A stretch of 64,000 nt of DNA from Naumannella cuiyingiana (GTDB taxonomy: Bacteria; Actinomycetota; Actinomycetes; Propionibacteriales; Propionibacteriaceae). Each line of letters starts with the position of its first letter. Within the stretch, counting starts at the first letter, position 1. The stretch is from NCBI RefSeq assembly GCF_013408305.1, contig NZ_JACBZS010000001.1, forward strand, positions 1,798,001 to 1,862,000. Direction: 5' to 3'. Below the pieces are notes generated by a model. The model was not told the DNA's origin. It did not search any database and saw only the letters and a list, made by a program, of their open reading frames with translations. A program made the translations under genes and the position numbers. Positions 36,430-45,436 of the stretch are shown in pieces.

Positions 36430-39400
36430 GAGATTCCTTTGCTGATTGGAAGTCGGTCGGCTGACACTTTATCCCCACCGGGCCGCCTGTCACGTCGGCG
36501 ACGCGCGTACGGGGCCCCCACGTGTCGCGGATCAGGTCGGGCTGATGACTGACGACGAGAATCGCGGCGTCCGGCAGGGCGGCGTCGATGTCGGCGAGCA
36601 GGGCACGCGCGGTCGGGCTGTCCAGGTGCTCGGTGGGCTCGTCCAGCAGCAACACGTCCGGGCGCTGCGCGAGCACCCGGGCGAGCGCCAGCCGTCGCCC
36701 CTCGCCGCCGGACACCGAACTCCCGTGCTCGCCCACCCGGCGGTCCGGAGGCAGTCCGGGCAGCCCGGCGGCGACCAGAGCGGCGTGCACGGCGACCTCG
36801 TCGGCTCCGGGGTCGCCCAGCCGGACGTTCTCGGCGACGGTGGTGTCGAAGATGTGCGCATCCTGGCCCAGGCAGCCGACCAGCCCGCCGGTGGCGATCC
36901 GGCCCGACCCGACGGGCAACTGGCCCAGCAGCGTGGCCAACAGGGTGGACTTGCCGACGCCGGAGGGACCGGCGATCACCATCCGGTCCCCGGGCCGCAC
37001 GCGAAGATCGACCGGCGGCAGCGATCCGCGCTGCAGGACGAGCTGATCGGCGGCGATTCCCGGCTCTCCCAGCGGCTCCGGTGGCGGCGGGTAGGGCAGC
37101 TCGGCGGCCTGCTCGATCGTCTGCTCAACCCGCGCGATCGCCGCTGTGGAACGGATTCCGGCCTGCATGGCGGCCGTGTGCTGGGCGTACAACTCGTGCA
37201 GCGCCAGCGGGAGGAGCGCGACCGTGGCGATCATGATCGTTGTCCAGGCGCCGCTGGCAGCGGCCTGTTGCGCGGCGATGATCATCAACGGCCAGGCCGC
37301 CGCGAGGACGAGCAACTGTCCCGCCGCGGCGAGCGCGCGTGCGGTGGCCGCCCGCCGCTCGCCGGCGACCAGGGCCGCGTCGGCATCGGCCAGCCGGGCG
37401 AGCTGACGGGCACCGGCCCCGTGCGTGTGCAGCAGCGGAGCGTGCCGATGGATCAGGAAGGCCTGTTCGGCCAGCGCGCCGCGCAGCGTCCCGAGCCGGC
37501 GGTCGGCGCGGGTGGAGATCAGGGCGCCGACCCGGGGCCAGATCCAGCCGGCGAGGACGGCGTACCCCGCGAACAGCGCGGCAACAGGCAGCGACCAGCG
37601 GGCCAGGAAGGCGACCACGGCGACGCTCACCACCGCGTGGGCGAGCAGGGGCAGCCGGGCGCGCAGCACGAGGTCCTGGGCGGCCGCGACGTCGCCGACC
37701 AGGCGGTCGACGAGCTCGCCGTGTCGGCGGGCGGCCGCGGGGGAGTCGGCGAGGGCGGCGAAGGTACGCAGGCGCAACGCCGACTGGTCTCGCAATCCGA
37801 GATCGTGACCGGCCAAGCGTTCCGCATAGCGAAACACCCCGCGGCCGAGGCCGAAGAAGCGCACCGCCACCACGGCCACCATCAGGTGCAGGACGGGCGG
37901 CTGTTCGGAGGCCTTGGCCAGCAGCCAACCGGAGGTGCCGAGCAGCGCGACGGCGCAGCCGGCCGCCGCGGCCCCGAGCAGCAGCGTCCCGGACCACAGC
38001 GCCCGCCGGCGCCAGCCGCCTCGGATCCAGAGCCGGGAGACCAGCCCGTCGCCACCGGATGTGACGGGAGCGGTCCTCGGCTCGCCCGCCCGCGCATCAT
38101 CGTCCCGCGGGCTCGCCTCGCCGGCCGGGTCCTCGACCGGTGGCGTCGTGGCGACCGGGCTCGGCGGGAGCGAGATCACCTGCCCGGCGAGGTCCAGGGC
38201 GGCGGTGCGGTGGCTGATCACGATCACCGTGACACCAAGATCGGCCAGGCCGCGGACCACCCGGGCCTCGGTTGCCCGGTCCAGCCCGGCGGTGGGCTCG
38301 TCGAGCAGCAGGACCTGGGCGCCGCCGCACTCGATCCGGAGCAGGGCCCGGGCGAGCGCGATCCGGCGTACCTCCCCGGCGGACAGGCCCCCGCCGTCGA
38401 CCCCGAGCTCTCGTTCGGGCGCCAGAGCGTCTGCGCCCGCGCGCCGCAGCGCCGCGATCACCCGCCCGGGTGGCGCGCCCGGCGCCCCGAGCGCCACATT
38501 CTCGGCGATCGTCCCGGGCAGCAGTCGAGGATCTTGTTCCACCCAGGCGACCTGGCCGAGCAGGTGTTCGCGATCAAGATCGGCAATGGGTACGCCGCCG
38601 ATCAGGACCCGGCCGGCGACCACATTCCCGTGGCCGAGCAGGGCCCGCAGCAGCGTGGTCTTGCCCGCCCCGCTCGGACCGGCCACCGCCACCACCTCGC
38701 CCGGGCCGATCACGAAGGACAGCTCGCGCTGGGCCGCCGGCGCCCCGGCGGCCGGGGCGAGCGCCGCCTCGTCGAACTCGATCGCCGCCTCGCGCAGATC
38801 GACCCGGGTGCCGCCGGGCGCACGCGACTCAGCGTCGATCAGCGCGAAGGCATCCTCCGCGGCGGCCATCCCGTCGGCCGCATCGTGGTAGCGGGCGCCG
38901 ACCTGGCGCAGCGGCAGATACACCTCCGGTGCCAGCACCAGCGCGAACAGGCCGAGCAACAAGGTGAACTCCCCGGTCACCACCCGCAGCCCGATGCTGA
39001 CCGCCACCAACGCCACGGACAACGTCGCCAGCACCTCCAGCACCAGCGCCGACAAGAACGCGACCCGCAGCACCTGCAGGGTGGCGCCGCGGTGGCGCTC
39101 CTCGACCCGGCGCAGCCCGGCCAACTGGCTGCGCGCGCGGCCGAAGACCTGCAGGGTCGGCAGCCCGGCGAGCAGGTCGGCGAAGTGATGGCCGAGCCGG
39201 GCATTCGAGCGCCAGCGCGCATCCATCCGGTCCCTGGTCGCGAGCCCGATCAGCACCATGAAGATCGGGATCAGCGGCAGTGTGACGGCGATGATCACCG
39301 CCGAGGTCGGGTCGGCGGTGGCGATCGCCACCAGCAGGGTGAGGGGCACGATCGCGGCCAGGACGAGCTGCGGCAGATATCCCGAGTACCACCCGTCGAG

Positions 39401-39778
39401 CGCCTCGACCCCTTCGGTGACCAGGGTGACCAGCCGGCCGCCGGAGGTGTCGGCGGCGAACGGCCGGTCCAGCCGGGCCCGGAGCAGATCGGCCCGCAGC
39501 CGCGACTTCACCGCGGCCGCGGCCCGCTGACCCGCCCACTGCTGCCCGGCCGACAGGGCGGCCCGCACCGCGAAGCCCGCGGCGACGCCGGCGAGCTGGG
39601 GGACGAACTCGGGCCACGGCCGGCCGGCGACCATCCCGGAGACAGAGACCGCCAGCAGCCAGGCCTGACCGATCAGGACCACGGCCTGGGCCAACCCGAG
39701 GACGATCAGCGCACCGACGAACCGGCGAGTGGGTCGGCTGCGCCGGAGCAGGCGCGGGTCAACCGGGCCTTTGGCCAT
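36407..39778 (-). CDS. cydDC: Fused CydD-CydC ABC transporter
   Basis: 1123 residues, two complete ABC exporter halves in one chain: TM domain 1 (about 20-300), NBD 1 with GPSGAGKTTLLRALLG near 368 and LSAGEVRRIALARALL; then a Pro/Ala linker, TM domain 2 (about 585-860) and NBD 2 with GPSGVGKSTLLATLLG near 934, VSGGEGRRLALARVLA and LLLDEPTEHLD. CydDC exports thiols and is needed for cytochrome bd maturation; the fusion is common in actinobacteria. GGAGGG before the ATG, 10 bp after cydB. The C-terminal 25 or so residues run into the HU leader. Confidence 0.93.
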   Translation of the reverse strand: MAKGPVDPRLLRRSRPTRRFVGALIVLGLAQAVVLIGQAWLLAVSVSGMVAGRPWPEFVPQLAGVAAGFAVRAALSAGQQWAGQRAAAAVKSRLRADLLRARLDRPFAADTSGGRLVTLVTEGVEALDGWYSGYLPQLVLAAIVPLTLLVAIATADPTSAVIIAVTLPLIPIFMVLIGLATRDRMDARWRSNARLGHHFADLLAGLPTLQVFGRARSQLAGLRRVEERHRGATLQVLRVAFLSALVLEVLATLSVALVAVSIGLRVVTGEFTLLLGLFALVLAPEVYLPLRQVGARYHDAADGMAAAEDAFALIDAESRAPGGTRVDLREAAIEFDEAALAPAAGAPAAQRELSFVIGPGEVVAVAGPSGAGKTTLLRALLGHGNVVAGRVLIGGVPIADLDREHLLGQVAWVEQDPRLLPGTIAENVALGAPGAPPGRVIAALRRAGADALAPERELGVDGGGLSAGEVRRIALARALLRIECGGAQVLLLDEPTAGLDRATEARVVRGLADLGVTVIVISHRTAALDLAGQVISLPPSPVATTPPVEDPAGEASPRDDDARAGEPRTAPVTSGGDGLVSRLWIRGGWRRRALWSGTLLLGAAAAGCAVALLGTSGWLLAKASEQPPVLHLMVAVVAVRFFGLGRGVFRYAERLAGHDLGLRDQSALRLRTFAALADSPAAARRHGELVDRLVGDVAAAQDLVLRARLPLLAHAVVSVAVVAFLARWSLPVAALFAGYAVLAGWIWPRVGALISTRADRRLGTLRGALAEQAFLIHRHAPLLHTHGAGARQLARLADADAALVAGERRAATARALAAAGQLLVLAAAWPLMIIAAQQAAASGAWTTIMIATVALLPLALHELYAQHTAAMQAGIRSTAAIARVEQTIEQAAELPYPPPPEPLGEPGIAADQLVLQRGSLPPVDLRVRPGDRMVIAGPSGVGKSTLLATLLGQLPVGSGRIATGGLVGCLGQDAHIFDTTVAENVRLGDPGADEVAVHAALVAAGLPGLPPDRRVGEHGSSVSGGEGRRLALARVLAQRPDVLLLDEPTEHLDSPTARALLADIDAALPDAAILVVSHQPDLIRDTWGPRTRVADVTGGPVGIKCQPTDFQSAKESHDQEGTR
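36466..36493 (-). promoter_or_regulatory. Candidate HU promoter inside the 3-prime end of cydDC
   Basis: On the minus strand GTGACA (36488-36493), 16 nt, TAAAGT (36466-36471). It sits 37 bp before the HU start and inside cydDC codons. A moderate match to consensus; it would free HU from the cytochrome bd operon. Confidence 0.4.
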
Positions 39779-39788
39779 CGGGCCCTCC

Positions 39789-40820
39789 TCAGTTGGCAGC
39801 GGGCTCGTCGGAGCCTACCGCCGCCTCGGGCATGTGCTGGGTGCCGAGGCGCCGCCGGAAGACCCAATAGGTCCAGGCCTGGTAGCCGATCACGATCGGG
39901 GTGAAGATCACCGCGGCGATGGTCATGATCTGCAGCGTGTACGGCGTCGACGACGAGTTCGCGATGGTGAGGTTCCAGGCGGGGTTCAGCGAGGAGACCA
40001 TCACATTCGGGAAGAGCGTCGCGAAGACCATGCAGGTGAAGGCGAGGATCGCGACCGCGGTGCCGAGGAAAGCCCAGCCCTCGCGGCCCGCCGCGATCGC
40101 GGCCAGCCCTGCCAGGAAGGCGATCGCCGTCACGCCGCCGAAGACCCAGGTCAGCATGGTGTGGGAGTACGCCAGCGCGGTCCAGGCGATGAAGGCAACG
40201 GCGACGACCGCCGTCGCCAGCCCGATCCGCACGGCGTACCGGCGAGCCCGCAGGCGAAGATCACCCAGCGTCTTCAGTGCGGTGAAGATCGCTCCGTGGG
40301 TGAGGAACACCCCGCAGGTCAACAGCCCGCCGAGCAGGGTGTAGGGCGAGATGAGCGAGGCCAGCGAGCCGACGAAGTTCTTCTCCGCATCGATCGGTAC
40401 GCCCTGCAGCAGGTTGGCGAAGGCCACGCCCCACAACACGCTGGGCACGAAGGAGCCGATGATGATGCAGCGTTCCCAGTTCGCCTGCCAGCGCGGGTCA
40501 TCGCGCTTGTGCCGGTACTCGAAGGCGACGCCGCGGATGATCAGCGCGAGCAGGATCACCAGCAGCGGCAGGTAGAAGCCGCTGAACATCGTGGCGTACC
40601 AGTCGGGGAAGGCCGCGAAGGTCGCCCCTCCGGCAACCAGCAGCCAGACCTCGTTACCGTCCCAGACCGGTCCGATGGTGTTGATCATCACCCGCCGCTC
40701 GGTCCGGTTGCGGGCCAGTTTGGCGAGCAGCATCCCGACCCCGAAGTCGAAGCCCTCCAGGACGAGATAGCCGATCCACAAGGTGGCGATGATGCCGAAC
40801 CAGATGACATTGAGTTCCAT
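39789..40820 (-). CDS. cydB: Cytochrome bd oxidase subunit II
   Basis: 343 residues, about eight or nine TM segments, starting MELNVIWFGIIATLWIGYLVLEGFDFGVGML, here quoted only to its conserved LEGFDFGVG motif; also GPVWDGNEVWL and AFEYRHKRDD. Subunit II pairs with CydA and binds the complex in the cytoplasmic membrane. It lies 12 bp after cydA. Confidence 0.95.
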   Translation of the reverse strand: MELNVIWFGIIATLWIGYLVLEGFDFGVGMLLAKLARNRTERRVMINTIGPVWDGNEVWLLVAGGATFAAFPDWYATMFSGFYLPLLVILLALIIRGVAFEYRHKRDDPRWQANWERCIIIGSFVPSVLWGVAFANLLQGVPIDAEKNFVGSLASLISPYTLLGGLLTCGVFLTHGAIFTALKTLGDLRLRARRYAVRIGLATAVVAVAFIAWTALAYSHTMLTWVFGGVTAIAFLAGLAAIAAGREGWAFLGTAVAILAFTCMVFATLFPNVMVSSLNPAWNLTIANSSSTPYTLQIMTIAAVIFTPIVIGYQAWTYWVFRRRLGTQHMPEAAVGSDEPAAN

Positions 40821-40832
40821 GGCGATCCCCGG

Positions 40833-42284
40833 TCAGTAGGCGAAGGAGAGCGGCTGGTCGTCGTCGGCGATCTCGGGCTGCTGCTCCTCCTGCAGTCCCT
40901 TGCCGATGTAGCGCAGCATCAGGCGTACCTCGATCACCGCGAGAATCCCGTAGATCAACGTGAACGCGGTCAACGAGATGGCAACGTCGATCACCGTGGT
41001 CGACGGCGAGACCCCGGTCGCGGTCGGCATCAGCCCGAAGACCAGCCACGGTTGTCGGCCGGTCTCGGTGAAGATCCAGCCGAACGAGTTGGCGAACAGT
41101 GGCAGCAGCGGCAGGACGACCAGCACCAGCGTGCCGAACCGGGGCAGCCGCAGCAGCCAGCGCGGCACATCGCCCTTGCGGGTGAACCACAACATCGCCG
41201 CGCCGATCACCATGGCCGCCAGCCCGAGGCCGATCATCAGCCGGAAGCTCCAGTAGGCGAGCGGGATGTTCGGCGAGTAGGTGCCCGGGCCCCAGGTGGC
41301 CTCGTAGGCGGCCTGCAACTGGTTGATCCCCTCCACCGGCGCGGTGAACGAGCCGGTGGACAGGAAGCTCAGCAGGTAGGGCACGCGCAGCGACCACAGC
41401 TCCTGGCTGCCGTCGAGCGAGCCGATCGTGAAGATCGAGAACGATGCCGGCTGCGCGGTGTTGTAGAGCGCCTCGGCCGCCGCCATCTTCATCGGCTGGA
41501 CGTGGGTCATCACCTTGGCCTGGAAGTCGCCGCTGATCAGCACGCCGATGCCGGAGATCAACAAGGTGGCCGCGCCGAGCCGCAACGCGTTGACGAAGGT
41601 ACGCAGGGTGCGGTCGGGCGGTTCCTGATCATTCCCGGAGGCCCGCAGCTCGCGGGAGCGGCGCAGAACCCAGTAGCCGGCCACCGCCGCGACGAAGGCG
41701 CCGGCCACCATGTAGCAGGCGAAGATCTGGTGCGGGAAGGTGACCAGGGTGACCTCATTGGTCAGCACGGCGCCGATGTCGGTCAGTTCGGCGCGGCCGC
41801 GTTCGGCGTTGTAGGTGAAGCCGACCGGGTTCTGCATGAACGAGTTCGCGGCGAGGATGAAGTACGCCGAGGCGATGGTGCCGATCGCCACCAGCCAGAT
41901 GCAGGCCAGGTGCACCTTGCGCGGCAGCCGGTCCCAGCCGAAGATCCACAGGCCGAGGAAGGTCGACTCCATGAAGAAGGCGACCAGACCCTCGAGCGCG
42001 AGCGGCGCGCCGAAGATGTCGCCGACGAAGCGGGAGTACTCGCTCCAGTTCATCCCGAACTGGAACTCCTGGACGATGCCGGTGACCACGCCCATCGCGA
42101 AGTTGATCAACATCAGCCGGCCGAAGAACTTGGTCAACTGCAGCCACCGGTCGTTGTCGGTGCGCAGCCAGATCGTCTGCATGACGGCCACCAGGCCGCT
42201 CAGTCCGATCGTCAGCGGAACGAAGAAGAAGTGGTAGACGGTCGTGATCGCAAACTGCCACCTCGCCAGGGATACGGCGTCCAT
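40833..42284 (-). CDS. cydA: Cytochrome bd ubiquinol/menaquinol oxidase subunit I
   Basis: 483 residues with about nine TM segments. His18 (ITTVYHFFFVPLTIG) is the haem b595 ligand position; the GMNWSEYSRFVGDIFGAPLA stretch and LEGLVAFFMESTFLG are conserved. The Q-loop is the short type usual outside E. coli. Reduces oxygen with quinol electrons at high affinity, used under low oxygen or when the bcc-aa3 branch is blocked. First gene of cydA-cydB-cydDC. Its promoter region contains three BlaI-like palindromes shared with the divergent blaI gene. Confidence 0.96.
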   Translation of the reverse strand: MDAVSLARWQFAITTVYHFFFVPLTIGLSGLVAVMQTIWLRTDNDRWLQLTKFFGRLMLINFAMGVVTGIVQEFQFGMNWSEYSRFVGDIFGAPLALEGLVAFFMESTFLGLWIFGWDRLPRKVHLACIWLVAIGTIASAYFILAANSFMQNPVGFTYNAERGRAELTDIGAVLTNEVTLVTFPHQIFACYMVAGAFVAAVAGYWVLRRSRELRASGNDQEPPDRTLRTFVNALRLGAATLLISGIGVLISGDFQAKVMTHVQPMKMAAAEALYNTAQPASFSIFTIGSLDGSQELWSLRVPYLLSFLSTGSFTAPVEGINQLQAAYEATWGPGTYSPNIPLAYWSFRLMIGLGLAAMVIGAAMLWFTRKGDVPRWLLRLPRFGTLVLVVLPLLPLFANSFGWIFTETGRQPWLVFGLMPTATGVSPSTTVIDVAISLTAFTLIYGILAVIEVRLMLRYIGKGLQEEQQPEIADDDQPLSFAY

Positions 42285-42294
42285 GCCGGCAACA

Positions 42295-42344
42295 TACTAC
42301 GGAGCGTCGTACTAGTCCAGGTGGTAGTACTAGGGCCGATAGTA
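42295..42344. promoter_or_regulatory. Three phased BlaI-type palindromes in the cydA-blaI gap
   Basis: Site 1: TACTACG-GAG-CGTCGTA (42295-42311, one mismatch). Site 2: GTACTA-N10-TAGTAC (42309-42330). Site 3: TACTA-N7-TAGTA (42328-42344). Their centres, 42303, 42319.5 and 42336, are 16.5 bp apart and the half-sites overlap. TACTA/TAGTA-type arms match the class of site bound by BlaI/MecI repressors. The cluster lies between divergent cydA and blaI and could control both. Confidence 0.7.
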
Positions 42345-42388
42345 GGAATTCGGTTAGGCTGCACGGTGATGAGCAGGCAGGCGGACAG

Positions 42389-42790
42389 GTGAGCAAGCGG
42401 CGGCAGGCGCGACTCGGCGATCTCGAGCGCGTGATCATGGATCACCTGTGGGGCGCCGGCGGCTCGCAGACCGTCCGCGATGTCTACACCGCCCTCGCCG
42501 AGCGCCGCGAGATCGCCTACACGACCGTGATGACCGTGCTGGATCGGCTGGCCAAGAAGGAACTGGTGGTACGCGAGCGCGACGGCCGCGCCTGGCGCTA
42601 CCAGCCGGCCCAGGGCCGCGACGCCCTGGCCGCCGAGATCATGGACACCGCGCTCGGGGTGGACGCGGGCGAGCGCAGCGCCGCACTGGTCGCCTTCGCC
42701 GACCGGGTCACGCCCGAGGAGGCCGCGCTGCTGCGCGAGGCGCTGGCCGCGGTCGAGGCCGCCGGCGACAAACCACGAACCAAGCGCTGA
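42389..42790 (+). CDS. blaI: BlaI/MecI/CopY-family repressor
   Basis: 133 residues from a GTG. Winged helix in the first 80 residues: LGDLERVIMDHLWGAGG, TVRDVYTALAERREIAYTTV and MTVLDRLAKKELVVRER are the family blocks; the C-terminal half is the dimerisation helix. It is paired with an M56 peptidase gene 7 bp downstream, as in BlaI-BlaR1 pairs. Divergent from cydA with shared palindromes. A 7-codon ORF (MSRQADR, 42369-42392) overlaps its start codon and may couple translation. Confidence 0.9.
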   Translation: MSKRRQARLGDLERVIMDHLWGAGGSQTVRDVYTALAERREIAYTTVMTVLDRLAKKELVVRERDGRAWRYQPAQGRDALAAEIMDTALGVDAGERSAALVAFADRVTPEEAALLREALAAVEAAGDKPRTKR

Positions 42791-42797
42791 GCCCGGC

Positions 42798-43664
42798 ATG
42801 CGACCCGAGATCCTGGTCGGGCCGTTGCTCGCGGTGTTGGCGCTGATCCTGGTCCTGCCGGGGCCCGCCTGGGTCCGCCACTGGGCCTTTCTGGATCGCG
42901 TACCCCGCGCGGCGATCGTGTTGTGGCAGGCGGGCACCGTCGCGGCGCTGGTCGCCGCCGTCGGCGCCGGCGTGCGGGTCGGGCTGGACCTGTGGCAGCA
43001 CCGGCCGGCCGAGCGGGTCTGGGTCGCGGCGATGGCGCTGGCGGCACTGTTCGCCGGCAGCGTGGTGGTGCGGTTGGTGTGGTCGGTGGTCGCGGTGGCC
43101 CGGGAGACCGGTCACCGGCGGGCCCGCCACCGCGCCGCGGTCGACATCGTGGCCCGGGCATCGCGCGAGCGCGGCCTGCGGGTGCTCGCCGAGGCCGCGC
43201 CGATGGCGTACTGCCTGCCCGGCCTGCGCGATGCCCGCGTCGTGCTCAGCCAGGGCACCCTGGACACCCTGGCGCCGGACGAGGTGGCCGCGGTGCTCGC
43301 CCACGAGCGGGCCCACCTGCGCGCGCGGCACGATGTGGTGCTGGACTTCTTCACCGCGCTGCACCGGGCGTTCCCGCATGCGGTACGCAGCGACATCGCG
43401 CTCACCGAGTGCCGCGAGCTCGTCGAGATGCTCGCCGACGACGCCGCCCGCCGCCGGGTCGGCCCGGAGAGCCTGGCGCGGGCCCTGGTCAGCATGGCGG
43501 GCTCGCCGGTGCCCCGGCACGCGCTCGGCGCCGGTGGCCAGGTGCTGCGGCGGGTACGCCGGCTCCGACACGATCACGCCCACCCGGTGCTCGCGGCCGG
43601 CGTCTACGCCCTGGCCGCCGGGCTGGTCGCGCTGCCCGCGGTGATCCTCGCGATCGGATCCTGA
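42798..43664 (+). CDS. M56 (BlaR1-like) membrane metallopeptidase without sensor domain
   Basis: 288 residues. Three TM segments near the N-terminus and one at the C-terminus; zinc motif LAHERAHLRARHD (HERAH, near residue 168) and a downstream Glu region ECRELVEMLADDAARR that supplies the third ligand. No extracellular penicillin-binding domain, so unlike BlaR1 of staphylococci it cannot sense beta-lactams that way. It probably inactivates the BlaI-type repressor in response to a membrane signal. Matches the short M56 partners known next to blaI in mycobacteria. Confidence 0.85.
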   Translation: MRPEILVGPLLAVLALILVLPGPAWVRHWAFLDRVPRAAIVLWQAGTVAALVAAVGAGVRVGLDLWQHRPAERVWVAAMALAALFAGSVVVRLVWSVVAVARETGHRRARHRAAVDIVARASRERGLRVLAEAAPMAYCLPGLRDARVVLSQGTLDTLAPDEVAAVLAHERAHLRARHDVVLDFFTALHRAFPHAVRSDIALTECRELVEMLADDAARRRVGPESLARALVSMAGSPVPRHALGAGGQVLRRVRRLRHDHAHPVLAAGVYALAAGLVALPAVILAIGS

Positions 43665-43748
43665 ACCGGGCGGCGGAGAAAGGGCAGACAGGGCGCGTGC
43701 CAGGCTCTAGGCTGCGGGCACCGCGAACGGTCCTCAGGAGTATCCGTG

Positions 43749-45314
43749 ATGCACGCAACGACACCCGGGCGGCACCGGCTGGCCGCAGCCCTCGCCATCC
43801 TGCTGCTCGGCCTGGCCGGGGCGCTCACCGCGACCCCCCGTGCCGCCGCCGCGCCGCCGGACCCGATGGCCTTCGCCGAGAACCTCGACCGCGACGCGAT
43901 CGCGGCCGATCTCGCCGCACTGCAGAGGATCGCCGACGAGAACGGCGGCAATCGCGCGGACGGTACGCCGGGCGGCGACGCCACCGTGGAGTACCTCGCG
44001 ACCAGGCTGGCCGAGGCCGGCTACGACGTGCAACGCCAGACCTTTACCACCCGCGCCGGACACGAGTCGGTGAACCTGATCGCCGAGACGCCGACCGGGC
44101 GTACCGACAATGTGATCATGCTCGGCGCCCACTGGGACGGCGTCGAGGCAGGCGCCGGGATGAACGACAACGCCTCGGGCACGGCGGCCCTGCTGCAGGT
44201 GGCGACCGAGCTGGCCGACTTCGGCGCGCTGAACAACCAGGTCCGATTCGCCTTCTGGGGCGCCGAGGAAACCGGCCTGGAGGGCTCGCGCCACTATGTC
44301 GGCGAGCTTTCCGAGGACGAGGTCGATCAACTCGTCGTCTACTACAACTACGACATGATCGGCTCGCCGAACTACCTGATCGGCGTCGAGAACGGCAAGG
44401 CCGAGACCTACAACGACAAGCCCCTGGCCGACGGATCGGCACAGGCGATGGACGTCCAGTCGGGCTATTTCGACGCCATCGGCCAGCCGTGGCAGCCGAG
44501 CGAGATGTGCTGCACCGACTACAACGCCTTCCACGACGCGGGCGTGCCCATCGGCGGCCTCTACACCGGCGGCAGGGAGGCCCCGAAGACGGAGGAGGAG
44601 GCGGCGAAGTTCGGCGGGACCGCCGGCGAGTTCCCCGACCCGAACTATCACAGCGCCGGTGACGACCTCGCCAACGTCAGCCTGGAAGGCGTGGGAATCA
44701 ATGCCGGCGTGATGGCCTACGCCGCCGCATCGCTCGGGCTGTCCAGCGAGCCGATCAACGGGGTCGCGCCACCGGCGGCGAAGCTCGACCCGAGCGCGGC
44801 CCGGCCCGGCGCCGAGATCACCATCAGCGGCAGCGGCTTCGTGCCGGGCGAGCCGATCGAGATCACGATCGGCGATCAGCAGGTGGCCACGGTCCGTGCC
44901 GGCGAGGATGGGGCCCTCGATGCGCGGGCGACGGTCCCCGACGACGCCCCGGCCGGAGCCACCACGGTCACCATCGCCCAGGACCCGCTTGCCCCGATCG
45001 AGCTGGACCTCGAGGTAGAGTCGGTGCCGGCGCCGTCGCCGACCGGTTCGCCGTCGAGCACCGCGCCGAGCAGCCCGACCAGCCCGAGTTCCCCGCCGGG
45101 CGGCGACGACACGACCGCTCCGACGGCCTCGGCGGAGCCGACCGCGACCGCCAGCCCGACCGCCGTGCCGAGCCAAACCACGGCCGCTCCGGCGCCGCGC
45201 CCGCGCCCGCCCGGCGTACCCCTCGCCTCCACCGGCGGCCCCGCCCTGGGCGCCGCCGCGCTCGGCGTGGCCGCGCTGCTGGCCGGGGCGATGCTGCTGC
45301 GCCGGCGTACCTGA
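43749..45314 (+). CDS. Secreted M28 aminopeptidase with LAxTG wall anchor
   Basis: About 521 residues. Signal peptide to about residue 35 (AAA|AP). M28 catalytic domain with zinc ligands in LGAHWDGVEAGAGMNDNASG, AFWGAEETGLEGS and YHSAGDD. An Ig-like domain (about 340-425), a Ser/Thr/Pro linker, then the sorting signal PLASTGG, a hydrophobic helix and RRRT. LAxTG is the motif of class E sortases, so the enzyme should be covalently wall-bound. AGGAG lies before GTG 43746 and ATG 43749; the spacing favours the ATG. Confidence 0.85.
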   Translation: MHATTPGRHRLAAALAILLLGLAGALTATPRAAAAPPDPMAFAENLDRDAIAADLAALQRIADENGGNRADGTPGGDATVEYLATRLAEAGYDVQRQTFTTRAGHESVNLIAETPTGRTDNVIMLGAHWDGVEAGAGMNDNASGTAALLQVATELADFGALNNQVRFAFWGAEETGLEGSRHYVGELSEDEVDQLVVYYNYDMIGSPNYLIGVENGKAETYNDKPLADGSAQAMDVQSGYFDAIGQPWQPSEMCCTDYNAFHDAGVPIGGLYTGGREAPKTEEEAAKFGGTAGEFPDPNYHSAGDDLANVSLEGVGINAGVMAYAAASLGLSSEPINGVAPPAAKLDPSAARPGAEITISGSGFVPGEPIEITIGDQQVATVRAGEDGALDARATVPDDAPAGATTVTIAQDPLAPIELDLEVESVPAPSPTGSPSSTAPSSPTSPSSPPGGDDTTAPTASAEPTATASPTAVPSQTTAAPAPRPRPPGVPLASTGGPALGAAALGVAALLAGAMLLRRRT

Positions 45315-45389
45315 TCAGCCCGAAGGTCGTCGCGTCCGCGCCGCATCGAGCCCGAGCAGGCGCTGGTTCCGTGATCATTTCGGACCATG

Positions 45390-45418
45390 GAACGCTCGCC
45401 GCCGAAGACTGAGCGTTC
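45390..45418. promoter_or_regulatory. Inverted repeat at the SDR promoter
   Basis: GAACGCTC (45390-45397) and GAGCGTTC (45411-45418), spacer 13 bp, directly before TATATG (45421-45426), a likely -10 box 10 bp from the start codon. It has the shape of a repressor operator; the regulator is not in the window. Confidence 0.5.
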
Positions 45419-45436
45419 GCTATATGCTCCGGGGAC

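Noticed and set aside
42798-43664. Full BlaR1 beta-lactam sensor
   Set aside because: The protein ends after its last TM helix; there is no extracellular penicillin-binding domain and no beta-lactamase gene nearby.
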